NCBI RefSeq assembly: GCF_036013525.1 | Contig: NZ_CP107853.1 | Coordinates: forward strand, 3,348,001 to 3,412,000 | DNA length: 64,000 nt | Direction of reading: 5' to 3' | Source of the DNA: Nonomuraea sp. NBC_00507 | Lineage (GTDB): Bacteria > Actinomycetota > Actinomycetes > Streptosporangiales > Streptosporangiaceae | Shown: one piece after another, positions 44,411-53,464 of the stretch | Position numbering within the stretch: position 1 is the stretch's first letter | Layout: the number at the start of each line of letters is the position of its first letter | The notes under the pieces: model-generated | Seen by the model: the letters and a program-made list of their open reading frames with translations, nothing else | What the model was told of the DNA's origin: nothing | The model's database searches: none | Made by a program: the position numbers and the translations under genes

Positions 44411-45334
44411 ATGTTCACGCGTGCCCTCATCGTCGACCCGTCCGCCCCCGCAGGCATCGGCTTCGGGGAGATCGCCGACCCCGTCGCCGGTCCCGGACAG
44501 GTGCTCATCGATGTGCAGTACGCCTCGCTCAACTACGCCGACATCAATGACGCAACCTCTGGACGCGTTCCGGTCGGCGCAGCGCTGGGCCTCGACGCGG
44601 CCGGGTCCGTCCTGCAGGCGGCGACGGACGGCTCCGGCCCTGCCGTCGGAACCCGTGTCGTGCTCTTCGCGCAGGGGGCGTTCGCGGAGCGGGTGGCCGT
44701 CGATGTGTCGGCGGTGGCCCAAGTCCCGGACGGTGTTGGGCTGGCCGAGGCGGCCGCACTGCCGACGGCGGGCCTGGCCGCGCTCCGCTCGCTGCGGGCC
44801 GCCGCGGCCGGACCCGGCAAGCGCGTGCTGGTGACCGGCGCCTCGGGCGGTGTGGGACGGTACGCCGTGCGTCTCGCCTCCCACGCCGGGGCGTACGTCA
44901 TCGCTTCGGTCGGCTCTCCCGCGCGAGGGGACGGCCTTGCCAAGGCGGGCGCGGATGAGGTGGTCGTGGGCCTGGACGACGTCAAAGAGCCCGTCGACAT
45001 CGTCGTGGAGACGGTCGGCGGACCCCATCTGGTCGCGGCCTGGGGACTCCTTGCTCCCGGCGGGACCCTCCAGTCCGTCGGGTGGACCTCGGGAGAGCCT
45101 GCTGTCTTCTCGCCGTATGCCACTGTCGGCCCGACCAGGACGCTCGCTTCCTATGTCAACGAGTTCGGAGCCGCCGCCGACCTGGCCGAGCTGGTACGGC
45201 TCGCGGCTGAAGGCGTCCTGGTGCCCGAGATCGGCTGGCGCGACTCCTGGGAAAGCTTCGCCGAGGCGGCCGACGCGCTGCGCGGCCGGCGCGTGGCAGG
45301 AAAGGCGGTATTCGACCTCAAGTCCCGCGATTGA
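44411..45334 (+). CDS. Quinone-oxidoreductase-like zinc-free MDR protein
   Basis: The 307-residue protein contains GEIADPVAGPGQVLIDVQYA, then LNYADINDATSGRVPVGAAL (the GroES-like domain of quinone reductases) and VLVTGASGGVGRYAVRLASH (NADPH-binding). It is shorter than usual at the N-terminal loop, as in the QOR/NADPH:quinone reductase group, and has no zinc ligands. The start is placed by GAGGAG at 44399-44404. The dead XRE-cupin gene is divergent from it. Confidence 0.9.
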   Translation: MFTRALIVDPSAPAGIGFGEIADPVAGPGQVLIDVQYASLNYADINDATSGRVPVGAALGLDAAGSVLQAATDGSGPAVGTRVVLFAQGAFAERVAVDVSAVAQVPDGVGLAEAAALPTAGLAALRSLRAAAAGPGKRVLVTGASGGVGRYAVRLASHAGAYVIASVGSPARGDGLAKAGADEVVVGLDDVKEPVDIVVETVGGPHLVAAWGLLAPGGTLQSVGWTSGEPAVFSPYATVGPTRTLASYVNEFGAAADLAELVRLAAEGVLVPEIGWRDSWESFAEAADALRGRRVAGKAVFDLKSRD

Positions 45335-45367
45335 CACCCTTCCGTCCGAAATGCGGCCTGGCGTGGG

Positions 45368-46190
45368 TCAGCGGGCTACGTCCATGCGCTGTGTGCCGAT
45401 GACCGACAGCAGCCGGTCGGCGCGATGCTCGGTCCAGTCGGCCAGCGCGGCCGTGGTGGCGGGCGTGTGCCTGGGCAGATCCAGCAGCCCGAGCAGGGAG
45501 AGCAGCCGCGCCGCGTCCTGTCCGGCTGGCTCCACGCGCAACTGCTGGTGGCTGACCGCGATGCTGGTGCGTACGGTCAGGTCAGCGTAGTCCAGAGATC
45601 GAGCCGCCGGGTCGCGTCGGCCAGCCGTACCGGGAGGTCGGAGAGCGACCCGTCGGGACGGGCGGTCAGGCGGACTCCCGCGATGCGCAGGGCGAGCGGG
45701 AAGCCGCCGCAGAGCTGTACGATCTCCTCCGCCGACTGCGGCTCGGCATCCACGCGGTCGGATCCGGCGACCCGGGCGAGCAGCGTGGCCGCGTCGGTGT
45801 CGTCGAGCCTGGCGAGGTGCAGGTGCCGAGCGTTTTCCAGGGTGGCCAGCGGATCGCGGTTGGTGATCAGGACGCGGCAGGCCAGCGCGGCCGGGATGGC
45901 GCACCTGACGCACGTCCCGTGCGTTGTCGAGGATCACCAGCAGATGGCCTGTGGCGGTGAGCGAGCGGTAGCGGGCGGCGGCCTCCTCGATGTCCGTGCG
46001 TAGGGCAGCGCCGTCCAGCCCCAGGGAGCGCAGCAGGCGGCGGAGCGCTTCGATGGGTGCCAGCGGAGCGAGTCCGGCGGTGGAACCGTGCAGGTTGACG
46101 TAGATGACGCCGTCGGTGAAACGCCCGAGCGGCACCAGGCGCCTCACCGCGTAGGCGCAGCCCGCCACCTCGGCCACGGTCAGGGCCGTC
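45368..46190 (-). pseudogene. NB-ARC region of an AfsR-like regulator, frameshifted
   Basis: Pieces in successive frames read VIYVNLHGSTAGLAPLAPIE and HLLVILDNARDVRQVRH (Walker B region). A second frame reads VLITNRDPLATLENARHLHL and IVQLCGGFPLALRIAGVRL. A third reads YADLTVRTSIAVSHQQLRVE through to the stop at 45368. This is the ATPase and adjoining winged-helix part of a SARP/AfsR-type protein. The DNA-binding part and the Walker A region are missing. Confidence 0.8.
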
Positions 46191-46316
46191 GGGGTGGAAG
46201 TTGGGGTCGAGCAGCACTTTCTCGCGCCACCATCGGGTGGTGACGGGGTCGGCAGGCATGCTTCTGTTCCATGCCTCTACGAAGGCCTCCGCGTCACCCG
46301 GGAGAAAGGTTCGCAT
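46190..46316 (-). pseudogene. GNAT acetyltransferase, N-terminal fragment
   Basis: From ATG 46316, MRTFLPGDAEAFVEAWNRSM, then PADPVTTRWWREKVLLDPNF is the start of a GNAT-family N-acetyltransferase. After PDG it fuses out of frame to the NB-ARC fragment. No acetyl-CoA-binding motif is left. Confidence 0.7.
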
Positions 46317-46617
46317 CCGTCCAGTATGTTGCTCAGGTGAAGCGGCGTGCCTTGCGCTCGATCAGGTCGCCGGGCAAGTCCCATGGCCGGTCCGATCTCA
46401 AGCGCCTGGTCAGCCTGGGCATTCTCATGGAGATCGAGCCGGGATTGTTCGCTCAGTCGCGTCCATGGCCGGGCAACGAGCCCGTGACCAGCCCTCCCCG
46501 TGCAGCGCAAGCGATCAAAGGGACATCAACTCGCGAACCGCCCTCTGAGTGGGCGTTTAGGTATGGCCGGTTAGCATATGCCCGCTCTGCGGTCGCAGAC
46601 TTTTGAGCTCTTCGCCC
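46317..46617. other. Region of remnants before the IS5-type element
   Basis: About 300 bases without an intact gene. A plus-strand stretch DLKRLVSLGILMEIEPGLFA (about 46395-46455) resembles a winged-helix tail found in some transposase-associated proteins but is too short to name. GC drops toward the IS element from about 46560. Confidence 0.35.
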
Positions 46618-47647
46618 TAAAGGAGTAGATTTGAGTAGTCCTCATCGCCGATGAGAGCACTCGCTTGATTATCAAATGACGCTCAAATTCCGTCTAGTCT
46701 AGAAACGTGGCAGAAACTCCCTACCAGTCGAAGACCACTACCGATCACATGTTTCTGGTAAAAGTTCCGCCATGAGCAACCGGAAGCCGTACCCCAGTGA
46801 CATATCCGACGCCCGCTGGGCCTTAATCGAACCCACCTTAACCGCCTGGCGGCAAGCCCGACTCGACCGCCGGCCCACCGGTCAACCAGCCTCAGTCGAA
46901 CTACGGGACGTCTTCAACGCGATCCTATATGTCAACCGCACGGGAATCGCCTGGAAATACCTACCGCACGACTTCCCCTCGTACAACACCGTCTACGCCT
47001 ACTACGCAGCCTGGCGCGACGAAGGAATTTTCGCACAACTCAACTACGAGCTGACCGGCCTGGCCCGCGTCAAGGAAGGCCGCACGGCCGAACCGACCGC
47101 GTGCATCATGGACACCCAGAGCGTGAAGACCTCCACCAACGTGCCCCTCACCAGCCAAGGAACCGACGCCGCAAAGAAAATCGTCGGCCGCAAGCGAGGC
47201 ATCGTCACCGACACGCTCGGCCTCATCCTCGCCGTGGCCGTCGCCGCCGCAGGCCTGTCCGACAACCTGATCGGCAAAGGACTTCTCGACCAAACCAAAA
47301 GCGCCTACCCGACGATATCCAAAACCTGGGTCGACACCGGCTTCAAGAACGCCGCAATCGAACACGGCGCCAGATTAGGCATCGACGTCGAAGTCGTCTC
47401 CAGAAAATCCGAGACCCGTGGATTCCACGTCGTCAAACGCCGCTGGATCGTCGAACGCAGCCTGGGCTGGCTCATGCTGTACCGCCGTTTAACCCGCGAT
47501 TATGAAACCCTGCCCGCCAGTTCCCAAGCCGTGATCCACATCGCTTCAATCAACAACCTGACCAAGCGCATAACGGACGAGAATACTCCAACCTGGCGAG
47601 GCACCTACTAGAACATAAGCCGCAAACTACTCAAATCAAACGCCCTC
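46618..47647 (+). mobile_element. IS5-family insertion sequence, apparently intact
   Basis: The 12-base inverted repeat GATTTGAGTAGT (46628-46639) and its complement (47626-47637) flank a single complete transposase gene. Weaker similarity extends about ten bases outward. GC is clearly lower than that of the surrounding genome, indicating recent arrival. A direct target duplication was not identified with confidence. Confidence 0.7.
46772..47611 (+). CDS. IS5-family transposase
   Basis: The 279-residue protein is complete. The N-terminal domain is SDISDARWALIEPTLTAWRQ, then LRDVFNAILYVNRTGIAWKY, then HDFPSYNTVYAYYAAWR. DDE motifs: CIMDTQSVKTS (Asp), TWVDTGFKNAAIEHG (Asp), and VVKRRWIVERSLGWLMLYRR (Glu). 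The codons use more A/T at third positions than neighbouring genes. It is probably functional. Confidence 0.93.
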   Translation: MSNRKPYPSDISDARWALIEPTLTAWRQARLDRRPTGQPASVELRDVFNAILYVNRTGIAWKYLPHDFPSYNTVYAYYAAWRDEGIFAQLNYELTGLARVKEGRTAEPTACIMDTQSVKTSTNVPLTSQGTDAAKKIVGRKRGIVTDTLGLILAVAVAAAGLSDNLIGKGLLDQTKSAYPTISKTWVDTGFKNAAIEHGARLGIDVEVVSRKSETRGFHVVKRRWIVERSLGWLMLYRRLTRDYETLPASSQAVIHIASINNLTKRITDENTPTWRGTY

Positions 47648-47696
47648 TGAGAGCGGCCTCAGGGCAACGCGCGATTATCCCAACCCCCGATGCAGA

Positions 47697-48044
47697 ATGC
47701 CTCACTACGAGAGAATGAGACCTTCCACAGGAGTCCACGCCAGACTCGCCTCCACGATCGAGGGGGCGTATAGCCCGGTGCATGACTACTCGGTCAGGCT
47801 CATCGACGTGAAGGACAACTGCTCGTCCGGATCCCGCCTGGGCGTGTGGTACCAGCGCAGTCGGATCAGAGAAAGATCGCCCTTCTGGGTCGACATCAAG
47901 CTGGCCGAGCAATCCAGACCCGTGAGCGGAGCACCCGGGGTCGTGGTGACCAACCCGTTCCCGGACGAGGTGCTGGACTTCAACGGCTGCACCGTGGACG
48001 GCATCGGACCGAACATCGTGGGCCCGCCGGGACCAGGAAACTGA
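47697..48044 (+). CDS. Hypothetical protein, possibly 5'-truncated
   Basis: The product has 115 residues from ATG 47697, without a convincing ribosome binding site. Protein-like sequence starts at about HDYSVRLIDVKDNCSSGSR and runs to DEVLDFNGCTVDGIGPNIVG. Since it lies just after the IS element, its 5' part may have been lost. The family is not recognised. A hairpin follows its stop. Confidence 0.5.
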   Translation: MPHYERMRPSTGVHARLASTIEGAYSPVHDYSVRLIDVKDNCSSGSRLGVWYQRSRIRERSPFWVDIKLAEQSRPVSGAPGVVVTNPFPDEVLDFNGCTVDGIGPNIVGPPGPGN

Positions 48045-48058
48045 TCAGATGATGGGTG

Positions 48059-48079
48059 GGGCGGCGACACACCGCCCCC
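48059..48079. terminator. Short GC-rich hairpin
   Basis: GGGGCGG (48059-48065), a 7-base loop and CCGCCCC (48073-48079) form a hairpin between the stop at 48044 and the next ATG at 48106. It could be a terminator or attenuator; no T-run follows. Confidence 0.55.
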
Positions 48080-48105
48080 TACCGGAAGACTGAAGCAGAA
48101 CGACG

Positions 48106-48747
48106 ATGAGCCAGCATTTCGACGCCTACACGGACGCGCACTCCTACCTCCCCGAACAGGCGTGCCTCACCTGGATCAGGACCTACGACCTGGAACAGGT
48201 CATCCACGCGTTGGGTGCCGATCCGGCCGAGGCGTCGGAGGAAACCTGGACCGACCTGATCGACGAGGGATCCGGCGAGGACGTGCTCGCCGCGCGGTAC
48301 GGCGGCTGGACGCTCCTCCTGGAGCCGTTCACCTGTCACGGCATGAGTGAGCCGGTCCTGAGCGCGGGCCAGGAGGTCTACAGCCTCCGGTGGACCGTAA
48401 ACCACGATGTCGTCGTCTCTTACGCGCGCGCGGGTGAGATCGTCAGCGTCTTCGATCCTCTGGATCTCGAAGGCGCGGAACGGGCGTGGGCCAACCGGGT
48501 GAGCGAGGACGAATGGCGGCGGGACTGGCTGGCCGCTGCGCTGGCCCAGGGGGAGGAGCTGTCAGGTCTCCGCCTGGACCGTGCCTGGCTGGCCCGCCCG
48601 CATCTTGCCTTCATGCCCGCACCCGTCCAGAGGCGGCCGCCGCTCCGGCTGGACGCGGACATGAGGGCTGCCGTCGCCGGGGACGCGCGGCTCGCGGCCA
48701 TCGTTGCCGATCCCGCCGAGGACATCCTGCCAGAGCTCATTGCCTGA
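48106..48747 (+). CDS. DUF6461-like protein
   Basis: The 213-residue protein contains CLTWIRTYDLEQVIHALGAD, then YGGWTLLLEPFTCHGMSEP, then VYSLRWTVNHDVVVSYARAG and VSVFDPLD. This succession (an early CLT-W/V-R segment, a central GGWT-LLLEP strand, then a W-N-x-H segment) is what I associate with the actinobacterial DUF6461 family. The function is unknown. The gene at 56092-56724 has a similar layout in an immunity position, so a role as immunity or sensor protein is possible. It is cytoplasmic, with no signal peptide. Confidence 0.7.
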   Translation: MSQHFDAYTDAHSYLPEQACLTWIRTYDLEQVIHALGADPAEASEETWTDLIDEGSGEDVLAARYGGWTLLLEPFTCHGMSEPVLSAGQEVYSLRWTVNHDVVVSYARAGEIVSVFDPLDLEGAERAWANRVSEDEWRRDWLAAALAQGEELSGLRLDRAWLARPHLAFMPAPVQRRPPLRLDADMRAAVAGDARLAAIVADPAEDILPELIA

Positions 48748-49145
48748 TGCCGCTGAGCTCGCGGTCGCCACAACCGGCCTCCACGGGCCCCTCGTCGAGG
48801 AGGCCCTGCGTCTGATCTCCGAGCGCGAGTGGAACTCCGAACGCGCCCGGGCAGCGGGCCGTGAACTGGACACGCTCAGCCGGAGTCTCCAGGAGCAGGC
48901 CCGGGCCCTCTTTGACGGGACGGGCGGCATGTATCCCGGCCACGCAGCACGGCCGGCTGCTCCTGCAAGACAAGGCTGCCCAGACCCTGATGTGCCCCCT
49001 GGGAACGAGCCGCCCCCTCCCAACCGTGGCCAGGGAAACTGCCCGGCTGGCGGGACTGACCCATCTGGACGAGGACGACGACGAGTGCCAGCGCGTTCTG
49101 TACGCGGTCGCGTACTACGTGGACATGGACGACAACTGGCTATAG
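48740..49145 (+). pseudogene. Hypothetical protein, frameshifted
   Basis: From a TTG at 48740, overlapping the previous stop, one frame reads HGPLVEEALRLISEREWNSE and LDTLSRSLQEQARALFDG. From about 48930 a second frame reads HGRLLLQDKAAQTLMCPLGT, then LAGLTHLDEDDDECQRVLYA and a stop at 49145. Both halves have coding-like composition and seem to be one protein broken by a small indel. The family is not recognised; it is co-directional with the DUF6461-like gene. Confidence 0.5.
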
Positions 49146-49940
49146 CCACAGGCTGGTCACGACCAACTCCGCGCACGCCCGCCATCGGGAGGCAAGGGCA
49201 CGGTCAGGTAACCGTCTCGGTCGCCGAAGTGGTCGCGCGCGGACATGAGGCGGCGGCCGTGGTGCGCGATCCCGGTGGGGATGCCGGGACCTGCCATCCG
49301 CACGTCAGGCGCCGTTGGCGGTGGAGACACCGAGAGCGGGTGACGGCCGCGCCGAAGGATCCGTCACTGAACGGCGCGGCCCCTGCCATCCACCACCGGA
49401 CTCCGGCAGGAGGAGGCCGCCCGGGGAGTCATTCTGAAAACCGCGCCCACCCCTGTCATGCCCGGGAAGCGAATCGGTTCGATACGATCGAAAATCGTCC
49501 GGTCGATGTTCAAGGAGTTTCGGGCCCGTTGGAAGCAGTGCAGCCAGGGGTTGGGGAAGGTTGGATCGCAACCTCATGGCTTTCTGGGAGCCTCGGCGTC
49601 GGCCAGGTGTAGCACGCTTGTTGCCCTGAAACTTTCAGTATGTTTCCGGGGGAACGATTCGATACGTGCCAGCAAGACGGGCATGGGTCGCCGCTCGTCC
49701 GGACAGAGGAGCGGGCCACGCCTTGACGGGACCTGCACGCCTCGTATTTGCTCCGTCGCACCACCACCCATCGGCGGAGGGTAGGCGCGGCGAAGCGATG
49801 TTAACGATCACACGATTCTTCCGTCACGCCCTTCAACCGCCACCAGGTCTGCACGGATGAGAGGACTGATCAAACCTCATGTTAACGCTAACCGAGGCCC
49901 TTGCACTGCCCCTCTCGGCGGTGCCACAGGCAGGTGAGTG
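49146..49940. other. Long intergenic region, 795 bp
   Basis: No gene is supported here. A GC dip from about 49580 to 49700 and two LacI-like motifs near the 3' end suggest a long regulatory region for the secreted esterase. Earlier sequence (49146-49500) is unexplained. Confidence 0.55.
49798..49892 (+). promoter_or_regulatory. Two LacI-type half-palindromic sites
   Basis: ATGTTAACGATCAC (49798-49811) and ATGTTAACGCTAAC (49879-49892) share TGTTAACG, a core common to sugar-responsive LacI-family operators. The second lies 49 bases before the esterase start, a position suited to repression. Confidence 0.55.
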
Positions 49941-51779
49941 ATGTTGCGGCGTAAATCCCTCTTCGCCGCTGTCATGGTCGCGGCGCTTCTCGTGGTGGCC
50001 ACCGGTGGTACGGCGCTGAGCAGCAGCGAAACCACGTCACGCGCGGCGAGCGCCGCCGCGGCGACGGCAGGATGCGGCAAGACTCCAACGCTCAGAAGTG
50101 GCACGCAGACGATTCAGAGCGGCGGCGGGACTCGCTCGTTCATCTTGAGAATTCCCGACAACTACAACAACAACAACCCCTACCGGTTGATCTTCGGGTT
50201 CCACTGGAACGGCGGCACCGCCAACGACGTCGACTCGGGCGGGAGCAGCGGATTCACCTGGTCTTACTACGGGCTCAGGCAACTGGCGAACAACACCGCG
50301 ATCTTCGTCGCCCCCCAGGGCCTGAACAACGGCTGGGCCAATTCCGGCGGCCAAGACCTGACCTTCGTCGACGACATGATCAGGCTGATCGAAGCAGACC
50401 TGTGTGTCGACACCACGCAGCTGTTCGCCGGAGGTTTCAGCTACGGCGGCGGCATGAGTTACGCCCTGGCCTGCGCCCGGGCGACGGTCTTCCGCGCGGT
50501 CGCGGTCTACGCCGGCGCACAGCTCAGCGGATGCAGCGGCGGCACCCAGCCCATCGCCTACATCGGGCTACACGGCCTCAGGGACAACGTACTTAACATC
50601 TCGCTGGGCCGGTCGCTGCGCGACAGGTTCGTCAGGAACAACGGTTGCACTTCCCAAAACCCCCCCGAGCCGGCACAGGGCAGCCTGACGCACATTGTCA
50701 CCGCCTACTCGGGATGCCGATCCGGATACCCGGTCGTATGGGCGGCGTTCGACGGGGGCCACACCCCCGGTCCAGTGGATGGGTCCACCGCCGACGACGG
50801 CGCACGGACCTGGACCAAGGGAGTGGTGTGGAACTTCTTCAACCAGTTCCAGAGCACGAACGACACCACTCCGCCGACCACGCCGGGCACTCCCGCCGTC
50901 TCCAACGTGACCGCTACCAGCGCCACCCTGACCTGGACGGCATCCACCGACCAGGGCGGCTCCGGCCTGGCGGGTTACAACGTCTACCGCGTAACGGGCG
51001 CCCCCACCGACCCGCTACTCGGCCAGTCCACCACCAACTCGATCACCCTGACCGGGCTGACCGCCAACGCCCAATACCAGGTCTACGTACGAGCACGGGA
51101 CGGCGCGGGCAACCTGTCGGCCAACTCCGCGTTCGTCACGTTCACCACGGCCTCCACCGGCGGCGACACCACACCACCGACCGCCCCGGCCGGGCTGGCG
51201 GCCTCCGGCACCACCGCCGGCAGCACCAACCTGTCCTGGACCGCGTCCACTGACGACGTCGGGGTGACCGGCTACGACATCCTGCGCGCACCCGGAGCCA
51301 CCGGCGGCACCTTCGCCCAGGTCGGCACCTCGGCCACGACCTCGTTCAGCGACACGGGCCTGACCCCGAGCACCACCTACCGTTACCAGGTCCGCGCGCG
51401 GGATGCCGCCGGCAACCTCTCGCCGGTGTCCGACACGGTCCAGGTCACCACCAGCGGCGGCACCACCGAAACCTGCACGGCCACGCCGACCGTGCAGACC
51501 CAGTGGGGCACCGGCTATGTGATCCAGCCGCTGACCATCACCAATACCAGCACCTCGACGATCACCAGTTGGACGGTCACCTTCACGCTCCCGGCCGGGC
51601 ACGCGCTGACCGGCTCGTGGAACGCCACCGTCACCACCAGCGGGCAGACCGTCACGGCCAAGAGCGTGAGCTTCAACGGCACGGTGGCCCCCGGAGCCAG
51701 CACCAGCTTCGGCTTCCAGGTCAGCCGTCCCGACGGCAACACGGCCCTGCCATCCGGATACACCTGCACCAGCGCGTAA
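49941..51779 (+). CDS. Secreted PHB-depolymerase-like esterase with FN3-FN3-CBM2
   Basis: The 612-residue protein starts at ATG 49941 (AGGTGA site; a GTG at 49938 adds one residue). The signal peptide is about residues 1-35. The catalytic domain (about 45-300) has LIFGFHWNGGTANDV (oxyanion strand), the nucleophile elbow FAGGFSYGGGMSYAL (Ser), and FDGGHTPG with a likely catalytic His. This is the LpqC/poly-3-hydroxybutyrate depolymerase and feruloyl-esterase type. Two fibronectin-III domains follow (about 310-400 and 405-500), then a family-2 carbohydrate-binding module (about 508-612, CTATPTVQTQWGTGYVIQPL). It probably removes ester side chains from plant polysaccharide. Confidence 0.92.
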   Translation: MLRRKSLFAAVMVAALLVVATGGTALSSSETTSRAASAAAATAGCGKTPTLRSGTQTIQSGGGTRSFILRIPDNYNNNNPYRLIFGFHWNGGTANDVDSGGSSGFTWSYYGLRQLANNTAIFVAPQGLNNGWANSGGQDLTFVDDMIRLIEADLCVDTTQLFAGGFSYGGGMSYALACARATVFRAVAVYAGAQLSGCSGGTQPIAYIGLHGLRDNVLNISLGRSLRDRFVRNNGCTSQNPPEPAQGSLTHIVTAYSGCRSGYPVVWAAFDGGHTPGPVDGSTADDGARTWTKGVVWNFFNQFQSTNDTTPPTTPGTPAVSNVTATSATLTWTASTDQGGSGLAGYNVYRVTGAPTDPLLGQSTTNSITLTGLTANAQYQVYVRARDGAGNLSANSAFVTFTTASTGGDTTPPTAPAGLAASGTTAGSTNLSWTASTDDVGVTGYDILRAPGATGGTFAQVGTSATTSFSDTGLTPSTTYRYQVRARDAAGNLSPVSDTVQVTTSGGTTETCTATPTVQTQWGTGYVIQPLTITNTSTSTITSWTVTFTLPAGHALTGSWNATVTTSGQTVTAKSVSFNGTVAPGASTSFGFQVSRPDGNTALPSGYTCTSA

Positions 51780-51790
51780 CCGACATTCGA

Positions 51791-51826
51791 GGCCGCCCAC
51801 ACCGGCACCCGCCGGTGTGGGCGGCC
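51791..51826 (+). terminator. Strong terminator after the esterase gene
   Basis: Perfect 16-base arms GGCCGCCCACACCGGC (51791-51806) and complement (51811-51826) with a 4-base loop, 11 bases after the stop codon. It is one of the strongest hairpins in the window. Confidence 0.88.
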
Positions 51827-51849
51827 CCATCGCGAGCAGCGCGGCGTTG

Positions 51850-52510
51850 CCTCTGAAGCGCGGGGACGATGGACAGTGCGACCGGGAGGATACGAGCGCC
51901 GGTCGACAGTGGGCCCAACTCGCGGACTACCTGGAAGTACTGGGTGATCAGGAAGATGAACCCCGACAGCGCGAAGAAGGCGACCGTGACCGCTCCGCTG
52001 GCGGCGCTGAACCGACGGTCCGTGAACAGCCGGACGTCGAGCATCGGGTGCTCGGCCGTGCGCTCCACCGCGACGAAGGCCACAGTCAGCACCAGTGCGA
52101 TCGCGAACCCGATCAGGGTGTTCCCACTGCCCCAGCCGCGCTCGGGTGCCTCGATCACCGTATGGACGAGGGCGCCGAGCAACGCAATAGAGGTAGCCAA
52201 GCCACGCAGGTCAAGCGCGGGTACGGCCGGATCGCGTGACTCGGGCACCAGCAGGAAGCCGAGGACAGCGGCCACCAGCGCAACCGGAACCAGCGCCCAG
52301 AACACGCTGCCCCAGTAGAAGTGTTCGAGGAGCAGTCCGCCGGTGACGGGCCCCGGACGCGACGCCGACTTCGACGACGGCGCCCTACCCACCGAGGGCG
52401 ACCGCGTGCCGGCGCCGGTCCGAGAAGGTGTTCGTGATAATCGACAGGGTCGTGGGGAAGATCAGCGCGACGAACACGCACATGCCGAAGCGGGCTGCGA
52501 TAAGCGCGCC
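51850..52510 (-). pseudogene. MFS transporter (EmrB/QacA-like), internal fragment
   Basis: Minus-strand pieces read FGMCVFVALIFPTTLSIITN (about 52440-52500), then an in-frame TAG where a tryptophan is usual, then VTGGLLLEHFYWGSVFWALV, VERTAEHPMLDVRLFTDRRF and FFALSGFIFLITQYFQVV in another frame. Both ends are missing. It is a central piece of a drug-efflux transporter with a nonsense change and a frameshift. Confidence 0.78.
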
Positions 52511-52523
52511 CCCGCCTTGCGAC

Positions 52524-53438
52524 TCACGACGGATTCTCGGGGGAGGCCGTGCTGGCTTCAGTCGCCAGATCTGCCCACCAAGTCTCGATGGCTTCGCTGA
52601 ACTCGTCGGGTGCGTCAGACTGCAGGAAGTGGCCGACTCCGTGGAGCACCGTCGTTGTGGCGTTGGGGAAGGTCGCTTCCAATCGCTTCCGGTACCTGTC
52701 GGTGAAGATCGGATCCGTGTCAGCCCACACGATCAGGGTAGGCAACTTCTCGAGTGCGCCGAGTTGGTCTGCGAGATTGGTGAAGAACTCCCTAGCGCCG
52801 ACGAGTTCACCGGGGAGGACGGCGCCGGCGTGGCGACGCTCTGGCGTGCGCGTTGCCTCGCGATAGTGGGCCATTTCGGCCTCGGACAGCTTCCGGCGCT
52901 TGTGCGCGGCTGGGATGAAGTAGTCGACGAGCAGGTTGAACCGCTTGACCAGCGCCCGTCCGACCGGGTTCCCCATGCCGCGGGAGAACACTTCGCTGCT
53001 CAGGTCGCCGTTCAACGGCCACGCCCAGGTGTTGGTCAGGATGAGGCGTTCGAACTTGTCCGGTCGTTGCTGTGCGGCGTACAGGCCGAACGGGCCGCCC
53101 CAGTTGTGGCCGACCAGGGTCAATTCTGAGACGTCGAGCCGATCGAGAAAGGAGACGAGCAGCTCAGCGTGGTCCTCTGCCAGGTACCGGTAGCCGGGGG
53201 CGGCGGTGGACAGGCCGAACCCCGGAAAGTCCAGGGCGATGCACCGAAACTGCTCCCGTAGGGCGGCGATCACTTCGCGGTACACGAAGGACCAGACTGG
53301 ATTGCCGTGCAGCATCAGCAGGATCGGCCCCGAGCCCTCGTCGACGTAGTGCACGACATTCCCGTCGATCTCCACGAAGCGGCTTTCGAATGGAAACAGT
53401 TCGTCGCCGACCCACTCAGGCCGTTCTCCAGCAGCCAT
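52524..53438 (-). CDS. Haloalkane-dehalogenase-like alpha/beta hydrolase, Asn at nucleophile position
   Basis: The 304-residue protein starts at ATG 53438, placed by GGAGAGGA 8 bases upstream. It shows LLMLHGNPVWSFVYREVI (halide-binding Asn of HGNP-x-W), the elbow TLVGHNWGGPFGLYA, the acid strand LPTLIVWADTDPIF and the His in HGVGHFLQSD. In true haloalkane dehalogenases the elbow reads GHDWGG with Asp as nucleophile; here residue 112 is Asn. It may be non-hydrolytic, self-processing or have another substrate. It is divergent from the HxlR-type regulator. Confidence 0.88.
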   Translation of the reverse strand: MAAGERPEWVGDELFPFESRFVEIDGNVVHYVDEGSGPILLMLHGNPVWSFVYREVIAALREQFRCIALDFPGFGLSTAAPGYRYLAEDHAELLVSFLDRLDVSELTLVGHNWGGPFGLYAAQQRPDKFERLILTNTWAWPLNGDLSSEVFSRGMGNPVGRALVKRFNLLVDYFIPAAHKRRKLSEAEMAHYREATRTPERRHAGAVLPGELVGAREFFTNLADQLGALEKLPTLIVWADTDPIFTDRYRKRLEATFPNATTTVLHGVGHFLQSDAPDEFSEAIETWWADLATEASTASPENPS

Positions 53439-53464
53439 GGCCACATTCCTCTCCGTCGAGTATG

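Noticed and set aside
36664..45334. Biosynthetic gene cluster controlled by the SARP
   Set aside because: No polyketide, peptide, terpene or RiPP synthesis genes are present; the neighbours are single redox and hydrolytic enzymes.
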